Source: Xiphydria camelus (taxonomy: Eukaryota > Arthropoda > Insecta > Hymenoptera > Xiphydriidae). From it: a stretch of 64,000 bases of DNA. The translations under genes and the position numbers were made by a program. The notes beneath the pieces were generated by a model. It saw nothing but the letters and a program-made list of their open reading frames with translations. It searched no databases and had not been told where the DNA came from. Below, piece by piece: positions 10,722 through 22,386 of this stretch (position 1 is the stretch's first letter; the number at the start of each line of letters is the position of its first letter). The stretch lies in the NCBI GenBank assembly GCA_963678675.1, contig OY783193.1:10960822-11024821 (forward strand). The letters are read 5' to 3'.

Positions 10722-12071
10722 AAAAGAAAGAAAGAAAGAAAGAGAGACCGCGAGCAAAGTGCAGCGCGAAGACGACAGCGAGACAAACCGTGGCGAGGCG
10801 AGCCGTGAGTAATAATAATATAAGAGTGCAGCACACACGAACGTAGCGGAGTTCATGAATGAAAACTTCCAGCGCATCGTATGACCGCGTACGGTCGGAC
10901 GTGCTCGCCCGCCGGGGTCGGATTCGGAGGTGGTTCATTCACGAAGAACTGGAGCGATCTCGTTAATTAGGTGATGAATTAACGAAGACGCGATTGGCGC
11001 GATCTCTCCCGGAAAAAAAGAATATTTTCATCTTTTCGGAGCCAAATCATATCGCAGGAGGAAAGTATTTTTGGTATCGCTAATTAACGCGAAATTCTCG
11101 CCGAATAGGGGTCAACTCCAGCGGGCCACATCCGTCCCTACCCCTTCTCAACTCCCCTCGTCGGGACGTAATGAATGTTGCGATGCATTGCGAAGAGAAG
11201 AAATAAAACGAGCCAAAATCTAAATCACGTGATGCTACTCCGAATGAATTATCGTATACACGATAAATAGAAAGACGCCGCTATCTCATTGACGAGTGGT
11301 TATCGAAGCCCATTTACGTATAACCGGGACAAACGTAGCAGGGCGATAGCGCGGCGGGTATTCGCGATACGCGAAGAGAGTCGCTTCGAGAGCCCTTGCG
11401 AAAATCTGACCCCGACACGACACTCGCGCGCGCCGTCGTGCTTATCCTTCTCGCGAACCCGGCGTACGTTCGTTAATGGACTTTTAATTAGCATAACTAC
11501 GTCAATTAGCATGAACTCCGGAGTCGGGCGATGTTTCTTCGATCGAGCTCGCGCGAGTACTCGCCGGATACGCGAGAACGCCGGATAGCGTCGCGCGAAA
11601 TTCGCAGGACGCCTGCTCAACGAGGTTCGCCAGGACTTTTGGGGCTGCCCTCGCTCCGATATTAGCGCGGATATTCTTTATAGAGTTTCTTCTAAATTTT
11701 CTCCCGCTTATAAACACTTCTTCATAAATTTTTCCTCTTCGCTCTCTCTCCGCGTTTTGACGAATAGAACTCACTTTTTTCGAATTATCCATTAGGTTTT
11801 CTCGCGAAAGCGGAGCCAGACGAAGCTCTTTAAATAATTCATGGAAGAGTTCGCCGTACCGAAAATGATCGCGAGCCAATAATAATGATAGGTACTAATG
11901 ACGTAAGAGTCAACATCCGCAGGGATCAACCGGCGTCAAGAATAAAACCGTTGAGAAGGACGAACCGTTCGGGCTTACCTTCGATTTTCCCACGGCGGCG
12001 GCGTCGATCACCGTCGCGCACCATAGAATTGTCATGCTTAACACGATCAGCTGCGTCCTGAAGCCCGACAT
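8352..12071 (-). CDS. Secreted six-cysteine prepropeptide, complete five-exon gene (183 aa), family not recognised
   Basis: Assembled by hand from splice signals. Exons: 12071-11979, 11894-11775, 9418-9355, 9251-9107 and 8481-8352. Donors are GTAAGC, GTGAGT, GTACGG and GTGAGT; acceptors end CATTAG, CCTTACAG, CATTCAG and CTTGCAG. Phases run 0, 0, 1, 2 and join into one 552-nt frame ending in TAA. Residues 1-26 are a signal peptide (MSGFRTQLIVLSMTILWCAT). Residues 32-71 form a helix-prone propeptide (FRYGELFHELFKELRLAPL). Dibasic sites are K102-R103 and R114-R115. The C-terminus has six cysteines at 117, 122, 142, 144, 151 and 167 (C-x4-C-x19-C-x1-C-x6-C-x15-C), with motifs CHNMPCGWAVYVPF, TCSCPN and DDDLSVSAYVYRC, and an NTT glycosylation sequon at 170. 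An even cysteine count, signal peptide and basic cleavage sites indicate a secreted disulfide-bonded peptide, as in neuropeptide or growth-factor precursors. The spacing is not EGF, insulin or single VWC. A tempting GTAAGT within the last exon is ignored because reading through adds the sixth cysteine and reaches a stop. Intron 2 (2.36 kb) holds repeats; intron 4 is mostly a tandem repeat. Confidence 0.83.
8500..9090. repeat. Three tandem ~195-bp units filling intron 4 of the secreted-peptide gene
   Basis: Units begin at about 8510, 8711 and 8902 with ATTACCGACGATACGAATAG or ATTATCGACGATATGTGAAT. Each carries AATTTTATAGTGGGAATGGA or a variant and GAAATAAGTATGTAAAA-like sequence. They occupy nearly all of the intron 8482-9106, stopping about 15 bases short of each splice site region. 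Confidence 0.8.
9850..10075. mobile_element. Palindromic MITE in intron 2 of the secreted-peptide gene
   Basis: The left end GATAGAAAACGATAGAAT is inverted at the right end as ATTCTATCGTTTTCTACC. The AT-rich centre has no coding frame. Confidence 0.55.
10660..10750. repeat. Purine-rich (GA)n/(GAAA)n microsatellite
   Basis: A long run of GA dinucleotides passes into GAAA units. The minus-strand open frames here are Leu/Ser repeats produced by the microsatellite. Confidence 0.9.
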
Positions 12072-12396
12072 CTTAGTCACTGCTTACGTCGGTGGTACCG
12101 GTTCGACGTTTCCTTCCTCTTGAAAAGTTCCCGACGCGGGAGATATCAAAATACCGCGGGAGGAGACCCTCTCGGCCCGGCTGTCGTGGCGAGCCTCGCT
12201 GCTCTCGTCTGCTTCTCCTCTCGGCGCGGCGATTTTCCACAAATGGGCTCGAACGGCGGAGGAGACGAGTGAATTTCGATGGATATTGATGGTGAAGACG
12301 ATTGGCTTCGAAATGAGACTGCACTTGTGTATACCAGTAGGCCTGAACTACGTATCCAGTACTGACTTTATACATAGACTGTGTCTTCGCGTATAA
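12072..12396 (-). other. Predicted 5' leader of the complete secreted-peptide gene, with a long upstream ORF
   Basis: Between the initiator (about 12396) and the ATG (12071) lies an upstream ORF of 100 codons starting MYKVSTGYVV at 12375. It stops just before the real ATG. The left copy has the same upstream start at 1292, but there the frame stays open past the real ATG and ends at 906. Similarity follows from the recent duplication, so it does not prove translation. If the leader is unspliced, initiation at the peptide ATG would need reinitiation or leaky scanning. Confidence 0.4.
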
Positions 12397-12432
12397 TGAG
12401 ACGCTTTCGAAGCGTCGAGGGTTTATATAGGC
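12390..12432 (-). promoter_or_regulatory. Core promoter of the complete secreted-peptide gene (TATA + initiator)
   Basis: On the minus strand the TATA box TATATAA is at 12429-12423, and an initiator-like TCATTA at about 12398-12393 lies some 30 bases downstream. The element is conserved in the left copy with TATAAA. Confidence 0.55.
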
Positions 12433-12860
12433 TGGGCTAGCCGGTGCCGCGGTGGGGGTAAGACTAAGCTAGAAGTTATAATAATAAGTAATAATTCGAA
12501 CTCTTAAGTTGTGCGATTTGAGCAACGGTCGATGGGAGTGGGGGGTAGGGTGGAAAGAACCAGAGGGAGAGAAAGAAAGATCGAGGGAGGGGAGGATTAT
12601 GAGTCGTGGAGGAAGGGGAAGGTGGGGGGAGGGGAGATTGTTTAAATAATTATTACCCCTGTTCGACGACGTCTCGGCGGCGTCGCAGGGGAGGGAATTT
12701 GGAATTTGTCGAATTTCCGGGGACTTTCGGGAGTTCGAGGAAAACCTGAGAGAGAAGAAGAAGAAGCATAAAGTCTAGTAGAGAGAGAGAGAGACGGAGA
12801 GACTTCTGAAATGTGCCAAAGACAATTGGCAGTTCATCGTGCTGCTTCTCGCGTAAAAAA

Positions 12861-13279
12861 AAGTATGACGAAAGTCTGGGAAAAATTGAATCAAAAAAGT
12901 ATGGCAATGGATCGTATCACAGCTTTTCAACCGGGAAATTTTTCATATCGGTTGAAAAGTAAAACTTACTTGACTCAATATAACTTTTTGATTCAATTCT
13001 GTTGTATTTACGGGTTTTCATTATAAAACAGTAATTACTTGTTTTGTACTAGAATATGGTTCGTAAATAATAATATGAGAGTTTAATAAAACAATAAATT
13101 GAAATAACATAAACTAACAAGAACAGGCATCGATTACAGCATAACCCGGTACAAACAACAGAACTCTAATTGAAGAGCGCATCGTTTACTGGCTAAAAGG
13201 CTGAAATACGATTTGTAGCCATACTTTTTTGGTTCAACTTTTCCCAGACTTCCGCCATATTTTAGCAATACTTTTTGGA
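12861..13279. mobile_element. Palindromic MITE, family 'M6', right copy
   Basis: Same element as at 1754-2192, with inverted ends around GTCTGGGAAAAATTGAA. Its right end joins directly to sequence that lies 625 bp further away in the left copy. Confidence 0.7.
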
Positions 13280-13816
13280 TTCTGTGGTATACGATACACG
13301 CGTAATGATGAGTTTCACGCATATTATGCGATAGAACGGCGATAATATGACACACTTACAGATTTGCAGTTTAGTCGTCGCGAGTAATCGCATAGGTATA
13401 TTTCGGGGCCAGACGGCGCGGAAACCAATGCAATCGCGCGACTATTTCGCTCTATAACGATAACTCGACGAATCGAGACGTAATCGCGACTCTCTCGCCG
13501 ACGATTAGCGGAGAGCAGTCACTCTAGATTTTGCATATACGATGGATATCGTACGCGCGAGATTATCCCCACGAAAGTACTTCCACATGACCCGCGCAAG
13601 TCGCCGCGATTTACGCTCAATTGCGAAACGACTCGAGATCGGACGCGACGAAATATTTTCAACGGACGTCGAACGATGACGTGGAGTGGAGACGTGTCGC
13701 GCGACGCAATTCCCCCCACGTGGGTAAAACATCTTTTCCGAATGTTACGAAAGCTAAACGCGGGGAAAGTGGAAAATGCTCGCGTTCGGAAAGGCGATGC
13801 GATAAGGCGCGGAAAG

Positions 13817-14013
13817 AAAAGCAACTTTACTGCTCCATCCAGTAGCGCTGAGACTCCAGCTCATTTTCAAGAATTCGTACAGAAGGGACTGTTCTATGTA
13901 CTGTTTAAAACAGTAAATAGGCAAACCTTCTCTGTACACATTCTTGAAAATGAGCTCGTGTCTCAGCACTGCTGAATGGAGTAATAAAATTGCTGTTTTT
14001 TTCCGTGTGGTAT
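13817..14013. mobile_element. Palindromic MITE, family 'M5' (right duplicate)
   Basis: Counterpart of 3337-3545 with the same inverted arms (AGCTCATTTTCAAGAATTC / GAATGTGTACAGAG side). It is followed directly by an M2 element that survives complete only in this copy. Confidence 0.65.
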
Positions 14014-14282
14014 AGAGAGAAATAGAATTGGTTGGATCTACTGAGAATTACTCATTGGGTCGCAAGTAATTATTTATTTAAATCATTTAAATCAATTACA
14101 TCAATTTGATATCTCTTTCTCACAATCATGTGGAATAGTAGGTGATTGAAAGGAAAAAATATCAAATTAATATGAAATAATATCTAATTGACGTATATCT
14201 ATTGACGAATAAATAAATAATTACTTATATACGACTTCGCAAGTAATTATCAGTAGATCCAGCTAATTCTTTTTCCTGTGTA
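14014..14282. mobile_element. MITE family 'M2', complete copy
   Basis: Inverted ends: left GAATTGGTTGGATCTACTGA followed by a TCGCAAGTAATTATTTATTT segment, right TCAGTAGATCCAGCTAATTC. The interior is a TATCAAAT/ATATCAATTTGATA-type palindrome. Related copies are at 34172-34421, 38972-39421 and 41232-41482. Confidence 0.75.
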
Positions 14283-14600
14283 GAACGAGGAGAATCATTG
14301 AAGATCATTTAGATAAATAAAGTGAACATCGGCTCTCATATCGATAAAACGTAGCCCTTTTGCGAAGATAAGGAAGAATTGCGAAGTACGTACCCCAAGA
14401 AGTATCACGCGTACACGAAGCTAGTATAGATGATCCGTACGATGATTTACTAATTATATTATAGTTACGGTGCTTGATGCGGAAGAGAGGACCACTCGAG
14501 GCGGCAGTGTGCTAAAGGCATATTTCGTCGCGAGAATTCTCACGATGCGACGGTCACTCTATCCCCTTTTGACCCGCGGGAGATCTGACAACACAGCTAC

Positions 14601-15822
14601 ACTGAGAGAAATAATTGCTAGTGTTAAAAAAATATTCCTTGAGCAAAGAACATATGGGTAAATATCATATGATGGGACAATTAGAAAGGAAAAAATTAAG
14701 GAAAAAAATATTTGTAAATTGACATTTTCTGTATAATGTGTATGTATTGTATACGTCTAAACTTAATAATGATAGCTTGGCCGCGCACAATATTTTAAAT
14801 TGTGGGTTTTATATATAATTAATATGTGTGAGAAGCGATTATCGAAATGACGATTACCGAACTGACGATTTTGACATTCAATTAACCGCTACTATTACAG
14901 AAAAATGAATGCGGCCTAATAAATGTTAGGTTATGTTCAGCAACATGTATACGACATAACCTTACTATTATCGTGCTCATTAAATATCGTTAACCTAAAA
15001 ATAAATCGATTACCGAACTGATGGTCAATTAAGGTACGAATCATATTTTTGTTGTTCCATGATGTAAAATGATAATAATTCATATATTTAAGAGGATTTA
15101 CCTTCAGTACTTATTTTCAACAAAGAGAACACGACTAAAATGACATAAAACTGGAATTACGAGGTTATTAAGATAGGTAACGGCACTATTTCCCTTGATT
15201 ACAGAAATGACGTAAATATTCGGGGACAAAGTTCATACTACTATAAAATTTTGGTTTTCAAAGATGTTACCTGTATTAAGTAACGTGATGAATAACCATG
15301 CCTAACTGTACTAGAAAATATAATTTTCATTTTCTAAAGCGATTTGAAACTCATGTGGAGGAACCAAAGATTCTAGCAATTTGAGTTGGGGACGATTACC
15401 GAATTGACGAAATGCTTACGAAGTTATTTTAAAAAAATTGAAAGTACCACTCAATGGCATATTTTTCAGTGTAAACTTTATAGCAGTATTATATTCGATG
15501 TTTGCAGGGTTTTTGTTTTCCACAAAACTTATTTAAAAAAAAAAGTTAGCCAAGGACAGTAATTATCCCGTTATGTGATATTTACCCATATGATCTTTAC
15601 AATTTTTAAGAATACAAATTTCTTGGGCGAAGAATATATATTTTTGATTCAAGTATAACCTTCGTTGGGACAAGAAATTCTTTCTCCGTGAAAAAAAAAC
15701 AATTACTCAAGCCTATCAAATATTCGCTTGCACGGAGAAAACCACAGCTTAATTCTGGATTTATATCATGTTTTTGGTTAAAGAACAAATTCTTTTGGCA
15801 CTAGCAATTATTTCTCTCAATG
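14601..15822. mobile_element. MITE family 'M1', enlarged copy (1.2 kb)
   Basis: The left end ACTGAGAGAAATAATTGCTA mirrors the right end TAGCAATTATTTCTCTCAAT. The usual M1 interior (AAGAATAC, TTGGGACAAGAAATTC, AAACAATTACTCAAG) lies at its right. The extra 0.8 kb in the middle, with repeated ACGATTACCGAACTGACG, is probably a nested insertion. Confidence 0.7.
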
Positions 15823-16640
15823 AAGAGTGTCGAATGAATTTAAAAGAGGCTCGAAGACACAACCCTTTCCCATACAGCAGCATCTACAATTCCTCCCTTT
15901 ACTTTTCTCCACTTTAGAAATTTTATTTCATCAACCGGATCACCTCCCGGTACATAGGTATATTCGCCACCGCCGCCGACGAAGAAGACGCAGCCGCGCT
16001 TCTATCGCGGGACGACGGGCGATGACAGTGACGAGCGCGCAGCGGATTGGCTCCGGCATGTTAATGCGCATGTGGCGATCCGGAGGCTGATGTTTGCTTA
16101 AAAAGAAGCCAGGGCCGCCTACGGCATTTTAGCTCCGTTGACAGATAAACAGAACGTGAGTCAGAATACATAGAGGCTTGACGGAGGCCCGTCCGCCGGC
16201 CGGCCAATCGGCTGGCCGGCTTTCCGTGACGTTGAGTCGCCTCATACCCGGCACCTTTTACGTACACAACGCTGCAACGTGCGACGTGTACGAGAGGCGC
16301 GGAGTTCACACGGCCGCGCGACCTAACGAACGCTTTCGTCGTGGCGTTAGACGGGGGCCGTTAGGGACTGTAATTCGTAGTGCGCATTAGCTCCGGGGAA
16401 ACGCCTCGATTGGTTTTCGTTTCACGTTCGATTGCGTTCGACGAAATGATCCGCGCATCTGTTGCGCGCGAAGCGAACGGCGATAGCGGAGTTTCTCCCA
16501 GCTGCGCGAAGGAGAAGTCTCGAAACACAAAAAAAAATAATTCGCGCTTCTCTTTGCGAATCATTGCGAGCGAGATTGTCGTGACATAGTTATGTGTAGA
16601 GATGTTTCCGGAGTTAGGGTAGACCGAGGCGAATCAGATC

Positions 16641-16774
16641 ATAGACTTATATTTCTTAAATCGTGGTGAAAATGAGCATTTCGATTGTTCGTATTATTTT
16701 ATTGGAGAGAAACGAAGTAATACGAACGATCGAAATGCTAATTTTCAACACGATTTAAGAAATATGGATCTATG
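16641..16774. mobile_element. Short palindromic MITE, family 'M7' (right)
   Basis: Same 135-bp palindrome as 3625-3759, with ends CATAGACTTATATTTC and GAAATATGGATCTATG. It marks where the duplicates become alignable again after the 2.3 kb unique to this copy. Confidence 0.75.
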
Positions 16775-17440
16775 GTCCGATTTGCCCGGTGATCCGATTT
16801 GCCTTGCTCTACCCTACAGGGAGGAGAGCGAAATTATAATCGAATGGATTTGGATAGTGAAGACTCACGGGAGAGATGAGCGGTTGGATAATTAGAATAC
16901 ATTTTTGGAAGATTATCGGAGGATCGACTAATTATAAAATCATTGAAATCAACAGATTTTTCTCTCGACATGCCCGATGCATGTATCCGAAACATCCGTG
17001 TTATGATGCCGAGGCTAGCAGTCGGTCACTGCAGGCAGTAGGTACGTTCCGTCATATGTCGGACGTATGACGGGCCGCATCTACTGGCTGCTAATTCCAG
17101 CAGCTAGTTGCATATAATCGTACAAGGATACGAGTACAGAAGAACTATCCGAAAGGTCATCGCGGAATTAGGCGGCACCGCTTCTGGGAAATAGAACCGC
17201 GTGCTTCTCGACTGAGATGATTTTCGATTCGCGCGGCAGATAATATTTATAATGTACCGACTTTGAGAAACATTTACCTACGTTTGTTCTGTAGGATACC
17301 CATCAGCCACGGTTTATTCCATCTATTTGCAACGGCGGCATTAAAGGTGGCACGTACACGAGTTTATCGGAAATTGCCCCTATTTCCTTTTCCGAGCCAG
17401 GTCGGCTGTTCTCCGAGAAAACTCGTTTGCTTCACGCTAC

Positions 17441-18430
17441 ACGGAAAAGAAAACAGCGATTTTTACAGCATTATCCAGTAGCGCTGAGATTCGAGCTCAT
17501 TTTGAAGAATTTGTAGAAAGACATTTCTATATATTGTTTATAACTTTACACAGTGACAAACAAACTGCACGATTCACAGTTTGACTAGCATAAACTTCGA
17601 TTCAATCGATAGAAATTCTTGTGTAAATGGATATTATACTCGTATCTAATTAAACTAGTATCTGCATATTTGTAAACAGTAAATAGAAATGTGTCCCCTC
17701 TCTCTGTACAAATTCTCGAAAATGAGCTCGAGTCTTAGCGCTATTCGATGAAACAGTAAAAAATTGCTGGGTTCTTTTTTCTGTGTAATAAGGGACTAAC
17801 CGAGCATTGAATATCCTTGATAAAACTCCACGCGCTACACCGCGTAATCGGGGATTGATTGAAAGTTAATTCAAGTTGTCGTTATTAAACCTCCCACGCA
17901 AACAGATATTATATCTGGTTAAACTAGTATTTATATTGTTATAAAGAGTAAGCAAATATGTGTCGTTTGTACAAATTCTTGAAAATAAGCTCGAGCCTCA
18001 GCGCTACTCGATGAAGCAGTAAAAATTACTGGTTTCTTTTTCCCATGCACCGCGCGAGTAACTATTTAACTGAGCATCGATCCTTGAGAAAACTCCACGT
18101 GCCATGCCATGTAATTGAGGATCGATTGAAAGTTAATTTAAGTTGTCGTTATCGACCCTCCCATGCAAACAGATATTATATCTGGTTGAACTAGTATCTG
18201 TATTATTCTAAAGAGTAAATAAATACGTGTCCTCTCTGTACAAATTCTTGAAAATGAGCTCGAGTCTCAGCGCTACTCAGTGAAACAGTAAAAAAAATTG
18301 CTGGTATCTTTTTTTCCTATAACGAAGAACTATGTAATCGAGCATCGATCCTTGGAAAAACTTCACGTGCCATGCCATGTAATTGTGGATCGATTGAAAG
18401 TTAATTGAAGCCGTCGTTATTAACTCACTC
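17441..18430. repeat. M5 MITE plus three tandem ~266-bp units (right duplicate)
   Basis: Equivalent of 4752-5458 but with three units, starting near 17624, 17901 and 18169. The copy number therefore changed after the 13-kb duplication. Confidence 0.7.
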
Positions 18431-18901
18431 ACGCATTCGATCGCGGATCCAAGTTCCGCAGCGAGAAATCACGTCGGCGTAAAACCGTCGGAGGTCCGGC
18501 GCGCCTCACCTGACTCATCGACCGGCTACGAAATCTCCCCGGGACGAGACAAATTGCCGTTCACCCGCGTCCTTTCTCCGGGGGGCGAGGCGCGCGTCTC
18601 CCCGCTCGCAAGAGAGTGCGACGCGACGAGCCGCAAGTTGCGCAATGCTTCATTCATTCGTACATTTTGGTTACATCGGTTAACGACGGCGGCCAGGATT
18701 GCGTTCACGCGTTTATCATACCGCTTCGAATGACGGAAAACGAAGGTACAGAGACGGTGAAGGGAAGCGCGGCGCGTCGTAATGTCCACAGATCTCCTTA
18801 ATCGCTTCGCTTCGATTGCATCCGCCCTCGGTCTACTTGCGGATTCCCTCGGTGCATTTTAGCACTCACGACTAATCGCTCGCGTCGTTAATGTCATTTT
18901 T
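18430..18901. other. Well-conserved end block of the duplication (right)
   Basis: Counterpart of 5461-5926. The plus-frame stretch around CFIHSYILVTSVND and the minus-frame stretch around NEALRNLRLVASH are both open; I cannot choose between them. It could be regulatory DNA or a leftover of the breakpoint region. Confidence 0.4.
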
Positions 18902-20600
18902 AAAAAGCCGTGCGCCGCCGTATGCGTATAATTACTACGCGAGAGTGAAGTAATAGATGATCATGGGAATTATACACATCTACGACACACACACACGACG
19001 TAGTACTTACTAATCGTTAAAGTAACGTCTCCCTTTTTTTCCACGTTCGAACCACTTTATTAGCACATCGTTACCATTCCCCGCCACGGTAGCCGGAGGC
19101 CCCAACGGAGTAATTCGACCCCCCCCCCCCGCTCTTCCGCCCGTTCCGTTCGGCGAAAGACTTCCAGCAATTCTTCGCACGGTGATTCAGAGCACGGGCA
19201 TTCCGGTGCGGGGCAACACGCTCCGCGAATCCTTCTTAGTCCTGCTATGCCATTTTCGGGAGGCACTCGCGATCGGCGCGGACGGAGGTAGGAGCGAGAA
19301 AAAAACGAGGAGGGAGAGAATAGGGAGATTGCGGGAGAAAAACAGAGAGAGAGAAACACTGATATAGGGGGAACGAGAGCACGGCAGCCGCGCGTCGTGT
19401 GCCCGCGCAAAGCATCGGAGCGCGGCGCGCGCACACACGCATGCAATTTCGTTCTGGCATGTGCGTGATGTCCAGGGCTCGCGCAGTCCCGAGTTCCGAG
19501 AAACGGATCATATACACTCCCTTCGGGTGTATAATCAGCGGATATTCGTTTTGGAATTTTTCAAGCCTAATCGCCTCGCAGGCAATTATGATTTATGGTC
19601 TCGGCATACGTATAACGCGCGTATTGGTACCGTGCATAATAATAACCGTACGATGGAATTCACATTATGCCGGGGTGTTCGTTTTCATATGTGCGCGTAC
19701 GGCGGCGAGCGTCTCGTGACCCGCGTTGTGCTCGCGAAAAATCAGCGTGGTTTCGGAGCAGATGGAGATAAATGAGAGGAGCTTTGGTCGTTAAGGAATC
19801 TCTTCCTTCTTGAAAAATCGAAAAGACTCGTTTCACTCCTTCTTCGCGTGGAACGACGACAACGCGAGCTTTCCCTCTCCCCCGGCCGGATTCCCTTCCG
19901 AGTGCCTCGAATCACGAGATATCGTTTCGAGGGATGATACCGGTGGGTCGTTTCGGTTCTGGATAATCAGGGTCGCCGTTATCGTCGTAAGTCCTTCGTC
20001 TCGTTAGATAAGAGAAGAATCGGACTGGCGCGATGGACCGCCGCTGACGTGCAAGGGATTCCTGGAAAAGAGGTTCTTTTTTTCATCGAGAGATAATTTT
20101 TGCAAGAGATGGCCGACCGATACGTGACGCCCGCGCGTTATGTACATGTATTTATGGTTTTGTAGGAAAAGAGGGAAGGAGATATGGATACGCGCGCGGA
20201 TAAACGGACGGGAGGAAAATAGGGTCTGTACGTAGAAATTTCGAGCTGCGATTCATTAGTGGTCCAGCGAAATCCGTGGTTATCGTATTTACGCGTGGAT
20301 CCGGTCATTCGCGCTTCCTCGAGACCACTTGTCGTACTTTGATATGTTTTTCGTTTGAGTTTAATTAAGTTCACGTAAAATGGACTTGCCGCGACTTCCT
20401 TTATACACGCAAAAACAGAAACCAGCAATTTTTACCACTTCATCCAGTAGCTCTGAGATTCGAGCTTATTATTATTAAGCATATAAAGAGGACACATTTC
20501 TATTTACTATTTACAACTGTATTAAATACTAGTCTAATTATAATAGATGCAATGTATGTTTGCATATAAATTTTTATCGGTCCTCGGGGAAAAAACACCT
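18902..20600. other. GC/CpG-rich non-coding stretch right of the duplication
   Basis: Contains a (CA)n tract at 18986, a C-run at 19121-19131 and CpG-rich DNA to about 20000. About 20408-20560 is a lone arm of an M5 element (CAGCAATTTTTACCACTTCA). No gene is supported. Confidence 0.45.
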
Positions 20601-21358
20601 ACACGGAAAAAATCATTTTGAAGTCTTAACAAAACTAGGTTTTGCTGAGAATTTCTTGCTATCATGACAAAAATATTATTTTTGGCAGTAAAAGATATAT
20701 CCGATAATAGAGAGTACTTAACAGTATTAGCTTCACTGTTAAATATTTTTAACAGAAGTGTGAATGAAGCAGCAATTAACATATACACAAGCGTATTAAT
20801 ATCCAATCGCAAAAGTGTATGAAATTTCAAACACAGTTTTTAAAATTCAAATAATAGGTTATTAAATTCCAGAAACAAGTATTCTTAAATTTCAAATGTA
20901 ATATGAAATTTTATAACCAAATGTTTTGAAAATTGAAATACATTATGAATTTTCGTAAACAATTGGTCATGCTTGTAATATATGTACATACAGTTATAGA
21001 ACTGTTATTTAATTTCATAATCATACGTGGTAAATCTTTAATAATACATGGTGTTTGAAACTGCAAAAGGAAGTTCTTAAATTTAATACGATTATTCGAA
21101 AATTCAATTTCACACATGCATTTGAAAATTAATATTCATCAACTCGAAATTCAAATATTTTTCTCAGTTTCAATACTGCAGTTCTTAAAATTCACAAAAC
21201 TTTGTATTTCAAGTATTTGAAAATATTTTTAACGGCGTGAGACGGTAAATATTTTTACGGAAAAAAATGTGCTGCCATCAATAATATTTCTGTCACGATA
21301 GTAAACAGTTCCCAGGAAAACCTAATTTTGCTAAGACTATAACATTTTTTTCTGTGCA
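20601..21358. mobile_element. MITE family 'M3', long copy
   Basis: The left end begins ACACGGAAAAAATCATTTTG; the right end contains TTTTGCTAAGACTATAACAT and TTTTTTTCTGTG. Both ends carry TCTTA(A/G)CAAAA in inverted orientation. Two other copies are at 22093-22386 and 44331-44558. No coding frame. Confidence 0.75.
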
Positions 21359-22092
21359 ATTACTACATAATACTGTATAGCGCTTCTTGGGGAAATCTTA
21401 GTTTAATACTCTAGTCAAACTGTAATTCACGTAGCTTTTTTTTCCGTGTACGCGCCTCTTGCAATTAGGATCCCCGATAAATCGCGTCGGATTGAAATCA
21501 TTATTTAGAGCGTCGCAAATAACGCTCACGATTTTTTATCGAAAGGCGCTGGGTACGGCGAGAGGATTCAGCAGAATCCACGAAGCATCGGCAAGAAAAC
21601 GCATTCGGACGAGCAGATCTGTACGGGTACGGTCGAACGGGAGGAAAAGCCGGCGGAAAAGCGAGTAAATCTCCGGCATCAATTCGCACGCGTATATACG
21701 CATGCTCTCCGCGCTCCTCGGGAGTCTGTATAAATACGCTCGGGCCAGACGATTTTCCAAGAAGATGGCAAGCGGTTTCACGTCGAATTTTCTTGGCAGT
21801 TGTCGCGCACGGCCGAGGAGAGACGCGTTGCGCAACCCTGCTAAGCGTAACGCCGCAACGTACGCGACGAATCGTACGATGCTTTTTTTTTCTGTCACGC
21901 GATAAGGATCGCGTATCGATTTCGTTGTACTATTAATCTATACGATATAAAAGAACATATTATCCTGACTGTCTGACAGATTCATCAACGCCGAGCCGAA
22001 ATCGCTGAAGCTAATTACACGAAATTTGGACTGTAGATTTCTTTTGTGACGTAAGCACCCACTAAGAAAGGGTTTTGCGAAATTCTTCCCCT

Positions 22093-22386
22093 ACACGGAA
22101 AAAAATGATTTTGCATTCTTAGCAAAACTGGGTTTTACTGAGAATATTTCGCTATCATGACCTAAATATTGTCTATGGTGACAAAGGTATGTCGAATAAT
22201 AGTAAACATATTTGTTGGGATGACAATAATGTTTTCATTGATAAACATTTCACTACGATTGCAAATTATATTTGCTATCATTGGCTATATATTTTGTTGC
22301 CACAGATAATACTTTCGTCGTGATGGCAAAAAGTCTTCAGTAAAACATAGTTTTGCGAAGACTGCGAAATCATTTTTTTCCGTGTA
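22093..22386. mobile_element. MITE family 'M3', short copy
   Basis: Nearly intact: left ACACGGAAAAAAATGATTTT, right AAATCATTTTTTTCCGTGTA, inverted repeats of about 45 bp that include the CTTAGCAAAAC motif. The centre holds ATCATG/CATGAT and (T)TTGCTATCATTGGC type sequence. Confidence 0.85.

Larger units (their letters stand above)
5927..18901 (+). repeat. Right copy of the ~13-kb tandem duplication (complete)
   Basis: Positions 11334-18901 align directly with 10-5926. By the unit length the copy should begin at 5927, directly abutting the left copy, and so include the whole gene at 8352-12071 plus its upstream region. Unique to this copy within the aligned part are about 2.3 kb (14285-16630, holding a MITE) and a third unit of a 266-bp repeat. 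MITEs at equal places in both copies predate the duplication. Confidence 0.8.

Noticed and set aside
10415..10938. Three overlapping minus-strand frames rich in Leu/Ser
   Set aside because: They are translations of a GA/GAAA microsatellite and its flanks.
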